DNA of 64,000 bases from NCBI GenBank assembly GCA_018350325.1, contig JAEVLN010000001.1, positions 4,245,254-4,309,253 on the forward strand, in the 5' to 3' direction. Numbering within the stretch: position 1 is the first letter of the stretch; every line of letters begins with the position of its first letter. This document shows positions 25,301-36,500 of the stretch, piece by piece. Both the position numbers and the translations under genes were made by a program. The DNA comes from Globodera rostochiensis. Lineage: Eukaryota > Nematoda > Chromadorea > Rhabditida > Heteroderidae. The notes beneath the pieces are model-generated. The model had not been told where the DNA came from. It saw only the letters and a list, made by a program, of their open reading frames with translations, and searched no databases.

Positions 25301-28300
25301 TCATCTTCGGCTCTTTTTGCCGCTGCTGCCGCCAGATGGCTCCTCCGCTTCCATCGTTTTTCGCTTAGCCGACGACGACGTAGTTTGGAGCAGTTCGCCC
25401 AGCCCAAAAATGTCCTCCTCCTCACGCTGCTCAAACTGTAACAGGAGAACAAGCGTCATCAGTTGTTTCGCCTGCCGATAAAACAATAAACTGACCTGAA
25501 CCGGTCCGCTGCGTTGTCCGCCTTCCTTTCCGGCTCCCTCCGCTCCGGAGAAGCCTTTGTCCGGCACAAATCGATTGGTGCTGATGATTCGGTCCAGATC
25601 GGCTCCGTAAATACTACTGTCAATGTCCTTTCCTAAAATCGCGTGGATAATACAATTTTCCACGAAAAAAATTTACGCGGCCGGTAGATGTGCTGCTGAA
25701 CGCCATCCTGGGCGCGCCACGGCTTGTCGTAGGCGGCGTACGTCTCGTCGTCGATTCCACCGCTGTCAAGACCCTAAAAGGTTAGGAAATTTGTAGTATT
25801 ATAATTAATTGGCCGAGCTACTTTCACATTAGAATATTTGCGAAACTTTCTTCACCCACCCCGGTTTGGTTAAAGAGACGCGAATCGAATTGCGTCTCGC
25901 CACTTTCGCGCGCGCGCGAGTCGGGCAATCCGAGTGCGATCTTCTCACTGATGTCGCGCTCCTTGTCCCGCTTCAACTTCTCCAATTTGTCCGGTCTCGA
26001 GCGCGCAATGTTCCGGTCCCGTCGGTGGTCCTCAATGCGATCGCGTCTGATCAGCTCGCGCTCTTTGGCCTCCTCCACCGCGGTAGTGCTCTCGTCCTCT
26101 GTCTTCTTCAGCGCTTGCGCTCGGGCCACTCTGAAATAACAACATGTGTTCGAGAAAGTCCAAAAACGCCGGGACTTCGATTGTGAAAGGCGTTGAATGT
26201 TACGATCTTTCAAAAATTTAAAGGAAAAAAGCACCTTTTGCCGTCAAATTACCTGGCATTCTGCGCCAACTCGCGCATTCGCTTCTCCTGCTCCGTCTTT
26301 TTGTTCTGTGCTATGCGACGCTCCATCTGCGCACGCGTCTCCACCGCCTCACGCGCTTTTCGTTCTGCGATGCTCAAGGCCTCCGCCATTTTGGCAAAAT
26401 TTTCGTTGATATGCACTTAAAGATTAAGGAAAAATGGCTTAATGTTGCGAATCAAAAGTGATCGCATAAATTTCCCGGCTAATCGACGACCATCCCGATT
26501 GATTTAGTCGGATTTATTAAACTTCGCGCATTTCACACACCCTGCTGCAACCCGCGTCCATCAGCCGCCAGTCGCTTGTCCAACGCCACCGTGTACCCCT
26601 TGGGGTTCTTCCAATTGGAAATGCAGGGCGGTATCTTCCAGTCGGCCTGTTCCTTTGCGCTCACCTCAAAACAAAGTGTTGGGTAATACAAATTTTGGAT
26701 GGAAGGCCCTTTTGTTGAAATTACCCCCCCCCCCCCAAGAGTTCGATTCTTAATTAGACTTTTCTCAGCCAACCAAATACACACTTTTCTCGTCGGCGAA
26801 TGCATCACCGGTGCAGGCGGAGACGGCGGAGCTCGTGGGATTTTCTGATTGATTCTGAAAATATTTTGACAAAGTTCTGAAAAGAATTCGCGTGGTTCGT
26901 CTACTGAAAGCGGGGCGGTTCCATCGGGTCTTTTTGCTCCTCGACCAGCCGGATGATACGTTGTTGGGCCCCGCCAGCGTTGGTCCCCGACTGTTGGCTG
27001 GGCGTATAGCGAATGTATTGGGCGGGTGCGGTCTTTTTGGCGTGCTGAACGGGCAAAGCGGCGGCGATCTGAAAATTCTCTGAATTTCTATCAATCAAAA
27101 ATAATAAGTTCGCTTGTTTAAACTAATGACAACATTCGGACAGAACAAAAAAGAAACAAGAATTGAAACTCAAAATTGTAATTTCGAAAACCAACCATGC
27201 CCAGGCCCGTAGCCAGGGGGGGGGGGCAGGGGGGGCATGCCCCCCCCCCCGAAATGAAATTTGAGAAAAAAAAAACAAAAGGGGGACCCTATTGTTTTGC
27301 ACTTTTATAATTTATTGACCAATTTTCTTAACAAATTCACATCAAAAATTTTCTCCGGCGGCGCCTATCGGCACCGCCGACCCTTCCCATTCCTAAAGAA
27401 ACTTCAAAAAAAGGGGCGATTTTTAATTTTTTTGGTTGAAAATCTCAACAAATTGTGTCAAAAATTCAAAATTTTCTCGGCGGCGCCTATCGGCACCGCC
27501 GACCCCCCCCCCCCAACGGTAAAGCTGAATACGCAAAAAAATTTGCATTTTTGAAAATTTCTTAACAAAACTAGAGTAAACGGAAAATGCACCCCCTAAA
27601 ATCGAACATTTTTTGGAAATGCTTAACAAAAATGCAATAAAAAGGAAAAAATACACCCCTAAGAACGGCCCCTCCGAAAAAAATTCCTGGCTACGGGCCT
27701 GACCATGCCAAACGAAAATAATTTTGTCAAAGGTTAACATTCCGCTTTTGCTTTTCCGACCTTTGCCGTGGTGATTTTCTCCAGTGCCATTCGTGTCGCT
27801 TCAGTCGTCTCAAGAATTTCGTCGTCAGTCGGCTTTTGGAAAGAATCGTCCTCCTCATCGATGATTTTCGCCTTCATGTCCGAGAGACGAGAATGTACTA
27901 CCTGAACAAAAAAGGAGTTTCTGTATTCTTGTCCATGGCTTTTACATTGTTTTAAACTCACTTTGTCCTTTCCGTGTCCAATGCGTGCAACTTCGTCAAA
28001 GCGAAGCTTTCCCTCCTCGTCAAATTGCAATGCTAACGTTTTGTCTTTGTTTGTGCCGACAGAGCGTTCCATTCCCATGCCTACAAGGGAAGGAGGCTCG
28101 GGTAATTACGGAAAATAAATAAAAACCGAGCGGAAATTGAGCGATGTGAATTTCTGGAAACGCGCCGCCATCGCCAAAATCCTGAATAATAAAAACATCT
28201 TTGATTGGCCCAGTCATTTTGAGTCAGCGAAAACCGTCACCCATTTCACAAAGCTTTTTTTAGTATAAAGGTTTCAAGAAATACGAAACAATTGAAACCA

Positions 28301-28754
28301 TGGCAAAGTTGGCACTGATCAAACCTCGGGAGTGCGTGGCGCAAATCCCTTACGACGCCCGTAGGGCGGAGGTTCCTTAATGGCGACCATTTTTTGTGCC
28401 TCGCTCTGGTTGATGGTCGTCTGAAAATATTTAAAAATGAACCAATTCGTAAACAGAGCCACTAATTTCTGAGCTATGATGTATCATCGCCCTTATGTTA
28501 GCCCTAATTAGTTTTACAAGAAAAACAGACAAGACCACTTTGGAAGGGGGGATTCCGTTAATTGCCCATTTTTGTTGAAGGAAAAACCTCATGGCCCTTA
28601 AACCACGGGTCGCGAGTGACCACGTTGTACCATTCGTCCTTCCCTTCCTGCTGTACGGGCGTGGGCAAAATTCTGCAATTGATGGATTTGGTTGGTAAAA
28701 GCTAAGTAATTCAAAGTGTCAAAAAACCCACTCAGTCAGTCTAATTGACGACAT
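25301..28754 (-). CDS. SNW1: SNW domain splicing factor / transcriptional coregulator (SKIP, Prp45)
   Basis: Spliceosome component and transcription coregulator in the nucleus. Proposed first exon MSSIRLTE (28754), then LPTPVQQEGKDEWYNVVTRD and QKMVAIKEPPPYGRRKGFAP. The conserved core follows: EDFGDGGAFPEIHIAQFPLG, ERSVGTNKDKTLALQFDEEG, QYIRYTPSQQSGTNAGGAQQ, LVEEQKDPMEPPRFQ, and the name-giving ISNWKNPKGYTVALDKRLAA. A long charged coiled region comes next (VEEAKERELIRRDRIEDHRR, DKERDISEKIALGLPDSRAR), then DIDSSIYGADLDRIISTNRF and FVPDKGFSGAEG. The basic tail ends SGKKSRR. All family blocks are in order, so the gene looks complete. One intron contains a 500-bp hAT-type MITE. Head-to-head with the carnitine carrier, 523 bases apart. 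Confidence 0.96.
27202..27701. mobile_element. complete hAT-type MITE in SNW1 intron
   Basis: Perfect 16-bp terminal inverted repeats CAGGCCCGTAGCCAGG ... CCTGGCTACGGGCCTG, flanked on both sides by the 8-base direct repeat ACCATGCC (27194-27201 and 27702-27709). Eight-base duplications and CAGG termini are typical of hAT transposons. It has no transposase frame. G- and C-runs sit just inside the left end and within the body. An internal direct duplication of about 110-130 bp carries the hairpin word GGCGGCGCCTATCGGCACC (about 27357 and 27479). Confidence 0.93.
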
Positions 28755-29277
28755 ACTTTTTAACAATTAATTTGGATATAATCTGAAAAATAGAAAAATT
28801 CTTAACAATACTTCTTATTACTCATGTATGTACATATGATGAATAAACGTTTTCGCACCCATTCCTCTTGATAAACACGGTTTTACGAAATTTTCAACAA
28901 ACCCATTGCAATTTTTAGGAAATCAAAAGGGCCCCTCCAATGGTTTTTTGTTAGAAAATTAAATTGGTTTTGTGCCAGTTTTGAGCATTTTTTAAACAAG
29001 TGAGTCCCCACTGAAAGGGACATTTCAGTCCTGAGCTTATTTCAGGGCTAAAGTGTCGTTTACGTGTGCACAAATTTTTTTTCGTCGAATCACATACCAA
29101 TTGATTCCACTCTAATTTGTAAGGCCTAACGCTACGAATCTGAAATTTTTGCGCAGAAGTAACTATGAAAAAAGTTATGTCTCAAAATTGGCAAAAACTA
29201 TAGGGGTTACAAATTTGTCAAAATTGGCATAAACTTTTTCCGGTACTGTACATATTTGACTTTTTGCATCGTAAAAT
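28755..29277. promoter_or_regulatory. divergent promoter region SNW1 / carnitine carrier
   Basis: The 523 bases between two outward-facing start codons must hold both promoters. No specific box is recognisable. The stretch at about 28915-28980 (CAAAAGGGCCCCTCCAATGG) resembles DNA near 33060, suggesting an old repeat copy. Confidence 0.4.
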
Positions 29278-30516
29278 ATGAGTGAAACGGACGCAGTGGC
29301 CAATTTCATCGCCGGCTGTGTGGGCGGGTCCTGTGGCATCTTCCTGGGGCATCCGTTCGACACGGTCAAAGTTCGGCTCCAAACGATGCCGAAACCTGCG
29401 CCCGGACATCCGCCTTTGTACTCCGGAGCATTTGACTGTTTCCGCAAATTGATCGTTCGCGAAGGATTTTTTGTGAGCAAAAGTTTCGGAAATAATTCAA
29501 AGTGTGCGCCAAAAAACAAATTCGAATTCAACTTCAGGCACTCTACAAAGGCATATCCGCCCCTCTCGTCACCGTTTCCCCTTTGTTTGCTGTTTTCTTT
29601 GGTACAACAGCATTAGGCAAATGGCTGTTGCAGAAGGAATTGGCGCTCGGGCATAAACTCGACTTCTTTCAGTATTTCGCTGCGGGTGCCTTCGCTGGGA
29701 TGTTCACCACTGCTTTGATGGTGCCAGGTGTCACTCTTTTAAATTCAGACATTTTTCTAATCTATAAATTCAGGGGAACGGATAAAGTGCATTCTCCAAG
29801 TACAGTCAATGGACGGCGGCGTCAATGAGAAGCCGAAGTACAGCGGTCTGCTGGACGTTGCGTGTAAGCTGTACAGAGAGGGCGGCATCCGCAGCATTTA
29901 CCGTGGCACGGCTGCCACTCTTCTTAGAGGTGGACGGGCCCAATTAATGCGATGTTTGTAGCTTCTGTTTGTCTCCTTTCCAGATATTCCTTCAAGCGGT
30001 CTTTACGTCGCCGTCTATGAATTGCTCAAGGACAAGTTTTCGGGGGCCGAACATCATAAACTGACTCCAATCTCAACGTGAAGATAAAAATGAAAAATTG
30101 GCGTTATATTTGGAACTTATTTATTTAGTATGATGGCTGGCGGTATTGCAGGTGTTGCCAACTGGTCGGTGAGCGTTCCATTGGATGTGATGAAATCCCG
30201 ACTCCAATCGGCACCCGAAGGAAGATACCCATGCAAGTCTTAAGCCAGTCAACCGCCAATTTCTTGAAAGTACCACAAAATGAAAGCGACTGAAATAGCC
30301 GTTTTTATTCGATGTAAACGCTATGAATCTTCAGATGGCATTCGGGACGTATTCCGCGAGATAATGCACGATGAGAGCGCCCGTGTGCTTTTCCGCGGCT
30401 TTGTCCCGGTCATTTTGTGTGCCTTCACCACCAATTCAGTCTGCTTCACGGGCCTTGAGCTAACGCTGTGGGCATTTCGCCAGTTGGCATATGAGAGAAA
30501 AAGGCCCTTTTATTAG
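29278..30516 (+). CDS. mitochondrial carnitine/acylcarnitine carrier (SLC25A20, DIF-1-like)
   Basis: Inner-membrane antiporter bringing acylcarnitines into the matrix for fatty-acid oxidation. Six exons: 29278-29472, 29538-29727, 29774-29939, 29994-30077, 30129-30232, 30335-30516; 306 residues, the usual size. Three carrier repeats are visible with their PX[DE]XX[KR] signatures: [22 protein letters not shown] and [11 protein letters not shown]. The second repeat's PGERIK in [15 protein letters not shown] is diagnostic for the carnitine carrier subgroup. The third repeat continues [20 protein letters not shown]. Intron 5 begins with GC (AT|GCAAGT) and ends CAG; only this GC-AG splice keeps the frame. 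A neighbouring SLC25 subgroup is possible but less likely. Confidence 0.92.
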
Positions 30517-30594
30517 CAGTCCTACTCAGGAATTTACACTAAATTAGACATGTAAATATGTATTGTATAATTGCAAATATTTTTTTTTGTTATA

Positions 30595-30600
30595 AATAAA
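30595..30600 (+). promoter_or_regulatory. likely polyadenylation signal of the carnitine carrier
   Basis: AATAAA about 80 bases after the stop codon, in an AT-rich 3' flank. Confidence 0.5.
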
Positions 30601-30667
30601 TATGCAAATTTTAGACTTAGTTAGAGGTCTTCTCTGTCCCTCAAATTCCATATACATATATTATATT

Positions 30668-30705
30668 CAGGCCCGTAGCCAGGGGGCGGGGGGGGGGGGA
30701 GGTCG
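30668..30705 (+). mobile_element. solo left end of the hAT-MITE family
   Basis: CAGGCCCGTAGCCAGG followed by a long G-run, identical to the left terminus of the element at 27202. No right terminus was found nearby, so it is a truncated copy; its inner limit is uncertain. Confidence 0.7.
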
Positions 30706-30788
30706 AGTTTTATAAGGCGCCGCGTTTTATCGAATTTTTTATAAAATATGTAATTTATTCGGTGTTTTTCAATTATAGTAAGAAAGAA

Positions 30789-31702
30789 TCATTTTCGACC
30801 AAAAAATTGGCTCAAAAATGAGGTCGGCCCGTCCGACTCGGACGCTTCTGCCTTCTTTGCTCCGTTCCTCATCAGAGTGCGAACAATTGCATCAATGTTG
30901 GATCCGGCACCCGCCTTCTGCTGCTGTTGATGTTGGGAGGAGCCACCGTATCCAGCGAAGTTGGGGGCGTACACGGGCGAGGAGGGCGGCTGCTCAGAAT
31001 CCATGGAGGAGCCTCAAAATGTTACATTGGGGCCGGTGGTTTGTTGTCTCCCTAAACATGTACCCAAAAAAGTGCCCATAAGCGACTCGATGATGGACCT
31101 CGACTGGGGCCTGGAGCTGCCGGCACCCAAAGGCCCTTAAAACAATTTTGTCTATAGTCAAATATTTGTTTTCTTCACAATGTGCCTACCTCCTCCATAT
31201 TCTCCGTACGTCGGCATGAAACTCTGACTCCCCCCACTTCCCATCGGATTGTTTGAAGCGCCCCGGTAATCGGAATATCCTTAAGGTTTAAATTCTTTTC
31301 ACTCGTAAAAGTCGCGGAATGAATTGATCAGACCTCCAAAGGATGGCTTAATCACTTCCCCCAACACGCTGTTCAAGCCGTTCGATCGTCCACCATTTCG
31401 ATTGATGCCGCCGCCGCCGCCATTTGCCTCTCCGCCACCCAAAAAACTGCCTCCCAAATTCATGATTTGCGTGGCGAAACCGTAAACTTAATTTTATTTA
31501 CAATGCTTTTTCGGGGAAATCGGAGTTCTTTCAGCGAATGCCTCCAAAATTGCAACAAACTTTCGGCCAACTTCTTCATGTTGTCAGGGGAAGACAGGAC
31601 GGCCAAGTCGGCGGCGGATTGTTGGGCGTTTGTTGAACAAAAGGCCGTTGTGAGGAGCATTAAAAAGCTACCCAGGGGCGGTTCCTTCCTCCGGTGGCCC
31701 AT
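30789..31702 (-). CDS. predicted secreted Gly-rich protein, unknown family
   Basis: Not recognised. Proposed exons: 31702-31488, 31446-31334, 31279-31190, 31135-31064, 31012-30789, giving an open 237-residue protein. The N-terminus MGHRRKEPPLGSFLMLLTTA then FCSTNAQQ looks like a signal peptide with cleavage after TNA. A short helical part follows (NMKKLAESLLQFWRHSLKEL), then Gly/Asn/Ser-rich sequence (GEANGGGGGINRNGGRSN), PTYGEYGGGGPLGAGSS, a Pro/Tyr/Gly/Gln part (YAPNFAGYGGSSQHQQQQ) and a compact end IDAIVRTLMRN ... SFLSQFFGRK. The 41-bp first intron is short, and a shorter model starting at MNLGGSFLGGG (31463) without a signal peptide is possible. Only the C-terminal exons are strongly supported by frame consistency. 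Confidence 0.55.
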
Positions 31703-33044
31703 TGTCCTCCCAAAATTGGCCTTAATGATCAAAAAGTGAAAGTTGCGAAGAATGGAGGAAAGCGGTGTCGAGGCTATCGATCTGCGTGGTGCAATAAATT
31801 GGGATGGATGGACGGACGACGAAAGGGAATGAAGACGACGACGGACGGACGGATCTCTCTGCTGCTGGTGCATTCGGATGGATCGCAGTGCGGGCAGTGG
31901 CTGGATCTCGTTCCAAATCCCTTCGTTCCTTCTCATCCGATTCCCAAGCCTTAATTGCGTTGGAGAAGGAATTGGAAAAGGAGGGGGGAGGAAGGGGGGG
32001 GGAGGGGGGGAGCAAGTTCTGCTACTGAGCGGACACTTTCTCCGCTTCGTTGGCGCGATGGTTGGGGGGGGGGGGGAGGCGGTTCAGCCGAATGGTCAGT
32101 CAGTTAATGGTCAATTGCCCCTCTCACCCCCCGCTGCTCATCTTCGCTTCCTTTTGCCCTTGTGCTTTATGTGCCCCCTCCCCCGGTTAATCACTCATTT
32201 TCCACAAATCGTCACACTGTCGTCAGCCAGCAACAATTTCGGTGGAAGAAGCGGTTTTGCATTTAATGCGTTTTATGGCGCTCGTCAAGGTTAAATAATT
32301 TGTGAAGTCATCACCAAACCCATCGACTTACAGGGTGATCCACCTTGGCAGGCATTCTTTCGAAGATTGAGTCTTTGGGGTCCCGACCAGGCTGCAAGTG
32401 ATCACGGATCACGACAATCCACGCCGTTTTTGAGGGCCCGTGATCAGACATTTTTTGTTTTAATCACTGCAACCCTGGCCCCCGACCAACCCAAATTTTA
32501 ATAATATTGACAACAAATGCCATGTTTGGGACTGGGAGTGTGGCCGGTAGTGCCAGAATTGTAGAGAGAGTTTTTTTGAATTGAGTCAGTCAAATGGTTA
32601 ATGGCCGAATTGGAGTCGCTGGCGTAGCGGAAGAGGGAGAACGCAAGGCGGCAACAAAGCAAATAGGAAGCACAATGAAGGGCAGGGCTTCCAGACGTAC
32701 TTGAATGGAAGTACAGTACTTGAAAACCAACCCTCGTATTTAAAATGTCGTATTTTCGAATGTACTTTATTGGTTTGTGTATTTTTGTTTTGATAAAAGA
32801 AAAATTGTGCTTGAATTTCTTTAATGTTATATACCTGAAAATCTATATATTTGTTCTTGAACCTAAGGACGATGGGAATTGATAAAAAGAAGGAATTTAC
32901 TTTCTTAAATAAATCCTTTTTGTCACAATCGGCGATACTTAGCATTCGAACAAGGCGGCTTCCGTACCGTAGCAAATGTGAGTGTTGGTCAAGCGTTCTG
33001 ACAAAATTCCATAGCCGTTATCTCCGCGAGAAAATGGTACAAAA

Positions 33045-33148
33045 ATTACGAATATTGCAAAACAAAAGGGTCCCCCCTATGGTTTTTTTCCTCAAATTTC
33101 AAGGGGTATCCCCCCCCCCCCCTGCCCCCCCCCTTGGCTACGGGCCTG
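33045..33148 (-). mobile_element. solo end of the hAT-MITE family
   Basis: Ends in TTGGCTACGGGCCTG preceded by C-runs and CTCAAATTTCA. This matches the reverse complement of the first 110 bases of the 27202 element with small differences. The other terminus was not found. Confidence 0.65.
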
Positions 33149-33305
33149 GTGAGCATGCCGGTGCTGCTGGCATCAGATAGCTGTGTATTTACTTGCTTCG
33201 ATTTGATTGCTTTATTATTAGCGGTCGTCTGTTTTTATGTTTAAATGATATGGCGATATGTCTTATACAAATATAATTCGCTTGCCAAGTTTAAGTTAAA
33301 ATACC

Positions 33306-33360
33306 GAATTCTGGTCTCAAAAAGCCAATGCTTTTTCCGTCTGAGCTACCAGTCCGTCCC
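33306..33360 (-). other. tRNA-like fragment (possible SINE head or decayed tRNA)
   Basis: On the minus strand, GGTAGCTCAGACGG matches the tRNA A-box/D-arm, and a GCT/AGC stem and a T-rich anticodon-like loop follow. There is no B-box (GGTTCGANTCC) and the anticodon stem is poor, so it is not a working tRNA gene. Confidence 0.25.
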
Positions 33361-33510
33361 ACAAGCTGTCCCTCTTATGAACTTAGGCCCCGCCATAGGC
33401 GTTTTAACCCAAGCCAGATGGACACACTTTTTTTCCTTACAATTTACATAATTTAAAGAAAAGAATTTTAGATTTAAACAAAAACTTTCTGTGTCTGTTG
33501 GACTGTGCTT

Positions 33511-36500
33511 ATGACATCTTCTTCAATGGTGTATTTTCCTGTTTTTGAGGAGCCCTCGGAGGGACAAAACAATTGTGGAACGCGAACAAGCGATAGCAGT
33601 GGAATTTTCTCTTTATTTTCGAATTTATTCCGACCGTCCAGTTCTTCTTTCTCCCGAAATGGTCAGTGTAGAACTCAATTTCTGCATTTAATGATAGTAA
33701 TTTCAAAATACATTTAGATTCTTCGTCGTCGAACAATGATAAAATGCCAAAAAATATCACAATAGACGAAGTCCAATCTGATCAGACGAAGTCAGTCGAT
33801 GTGGAAGTGTCAGACTTTGGCACAGAAACTGATCTGAAGCCTCCATCTCAGCTGTTTTCCACTAATTTGTCAGATGGGCCGATCGCTTTGGTTCGCAAGC
33901 GTCTGATCGACTACAAAAAGAGCGAATTCAGGCGATATTGGTAGTTATTGGCCGGGAGTTGTTCCAGGATTTATTAACGGGGTCTTGGGCCCTTACCGTG
34001 TTCATCGAGACTGATTCTCGGGAATGAGAAAGCAATTTTTTTTAAAAATATTTTTGTACGTCTTTAGGATGCCCGACTCGGCCGGCAACGAATGCTATGA
34101 ATGCAACGAAAAGTTCAGCACTTTTCGTCGTCGCCATCACTGTCGATTGTGTGGCCAATTGTTCTGCAAAAGCTGTGCGCGTTGTCAGGTGGGCCTTTTC
34201 TGTTCTTTTGGAGGTCTTCAAATTGCCTGTCAGGTGAACGGCACCGAATTGGGCTACAACGGAATGTTACGGCTGTGCTCTTTTTGTGCCGAACAGGTGG
34301 ACGCGCACATTGCATTGAGAAGAGAACGGCGCGAACCCGGTGAGTGTTTTGTGTGTGACTTATTGTCCCAGACGTCCTCTTCAATTTTGTTTTTGTTTTA
34401 AGTAAAGTCTTTCGCGCAAATTGAGACGGATGATGTATTTACTGGGGTTCCAATTGCGAATTGTAGTAGCCAGGGTAATTTGTTCCTTTTTTTGTTCATT
34501 TTACTTTGTTTAATTCAGAAAATACTCAGTATCTTCAGTACTGCAAACATTCCAGCGGCGAGTCGGGCGTACAATCTGAACGGCTTTCTGTAACCTTTTT
34601 TTGTTGCGAATTATTCGAATTCAAAATGTCTTTAGTTTGACGAATCTTTCAACAATTCCCAGGGCGGCGATTGTTTTTCGAACAGTTCCAATCGACTTGA
34701 GTCTTTGTTTGAGCAAAAACTGGGCGATCTTTTGGATTGTTTGATATTGCGGGAACAGCTCCAACTCGAGTGGCGAGAGTTGCTTTGGTCGTTAAGCAAA
34801 AATGTGACTGATCGGATTGCCACTTTGGCTCTTCGAAGCAGGGAGACACTGAACATTCTTGATTTTCTCGTGATTTTTTGTTTATTGTGTGAATTATACA
34901 CTTTTCCCTTTTCTTTAGCACATCAAAAAATTGCATTTGAGAAGCGATTTGGCACCAAAAGCTTGCGCTGAGATTGTCAATGGTGTGGCATTCTCAAAGA
35001 GTTTGGCACATTCTGCGATGCCGTCGACCATGAAAAATGTGTCGTTGATGTTGCTCAACGGGACAATTTCGTACGAAAGAGTGGGTTTTGAGCTGTTGAT
35101 GATATGCCCTGAATAGGTTTGAGAAAAACTCTAATTCGAAAATCTAATTAAATGCAAAGGGACTCCCGGTTTTCTCAAATTTACCTCTTGAAAAGGTGCT
35201 GGAGAAGTTCACCTCTCTGGAGCCGATGATGGCCCAAGAGCGTCAATACCTCCGCCTTCAGTGCGACCGCGTGTTGTCTCGACGCGTTTCTTTGCTTCTG
35301 ACGGAAAGCTCAATTTCTCCAACGGCGGTTGAACTGCTGATGGCCGATGGCATTTCCATCGTTGCCAATGTCAAAGTGTGAATGTTTTCATTTTGAGAAC
35401 GGAATTCCTCTGGACGATGTTTGTTTTAAGGCCAATGTACTTCTTCGTGTCGCGCGCACCAGCAGCGCGGACATTCTCAGCTCATTGGACGCCCATTTTT
35501 TGCAGCCGCGAGTCGGTTTTGTGCCCGAGTTTTGCCAACACGAATTCACTGTCGCCGATGGGAAGTGTAAAAGAATGCTCGTAATGTTTTTTTTTATTTA
35601 TAATTTTTTTAAAGATTTTTTTTATTTCAGTTTATCGAAAACGGCGGTGGGGATTTTGGCGTTACTGTTTTGTTAAAGGGGCGGTCCCTTCGGGAATTGG
35701 TGGCTGCGAAACGTCTTTTGCGATTTTTGGTTTTGTCCAGGTTAAGTTGTTGATGAACGGCCCTTGAATTTTTGGAATTTGAGGTTTTCAACTCGTTTGG
35801 AACTGTCCTTTTTGTCCATGTTCGACTCTGTGCCGCGAAATTCCATCCCAAAACGCGGTGAAGGCGATTTCCATTGTCACATTTGCGAACTGAACGCGCG
35901 ATACAACGTCAAAGACGGGCCGAATTCCGACGTAAAAGCATTACTATTCTTATTGTTTTGTTTTTCTCGGATTTCAGAAAGAGGACAGTGACTTTGTGCA
36001 CGGCTTGAGCTCCGTCCAACTGTCCAACTCCCCGGCCATTCGCTTTTCAGTGCCTTACCTGGCCACTTCTGTCGGTCGTCGGTGTCCTTTGACCGCAAGT
36101 CTGAGGGGCGGTGGTCCGGTGTTCCGTTTTCTTCGTTCGGAGGATTTTGTCGAACTCCGCGCGAATTTCGATGCTTTGCAGCACAAATTGGACGAGGTCG
36201 AGCAAGCGGAGGACGAACAAAGACGCCGAATTGGCATGTCGATGAGACATCGGTGTTTGGACGCGGATGCGATGGGGGGAGAGCCGGGTCGGCTGCTGAA
36301 CGAGAACGGGTGGATCAACTTCAGAACGACGTCCGCACTGCACTTCCGTCGGAGAGCTGAACTGAACCAGAAGGCCAAAGAGGAGAAGTGAGTGAAAAAG
36401 AAGAGATACTGATTTGTGGAAATAGTGTGTTTAGAGTCCAAAAACGCACTGCTTTATTGGCTGAGTCGGAAGCAAACGGTTCTGAGTTGCTTTCCAGAGG

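Larger units (their letters stand above)
31703..33510. other. intergenic, low-complexity and repeat fragments
   Basis: About 1.8 kb without a supported gene. It holds G-runs (about 31984-32010, 32065-32076), C-runs (33109-33131), a solo right end of the hAT-MITE family and a tRNA-like patch. PIKfyve starts at its right end. Confidence 0.5.

Noticed and set aside
32598..32975. Minus-strand frame of 125 residues left of PIKfyve
   Set aside because: Phe/Lys/Asn-rich AT-driven sequence with no motif, in a repeat-fragment zone.
33306..33360. A working tRNA gene
   Set aside because: Only an A-box-like stretch is present; the B-box and acceptor stem are missing, so it is kept only as a low-confidence fragment.
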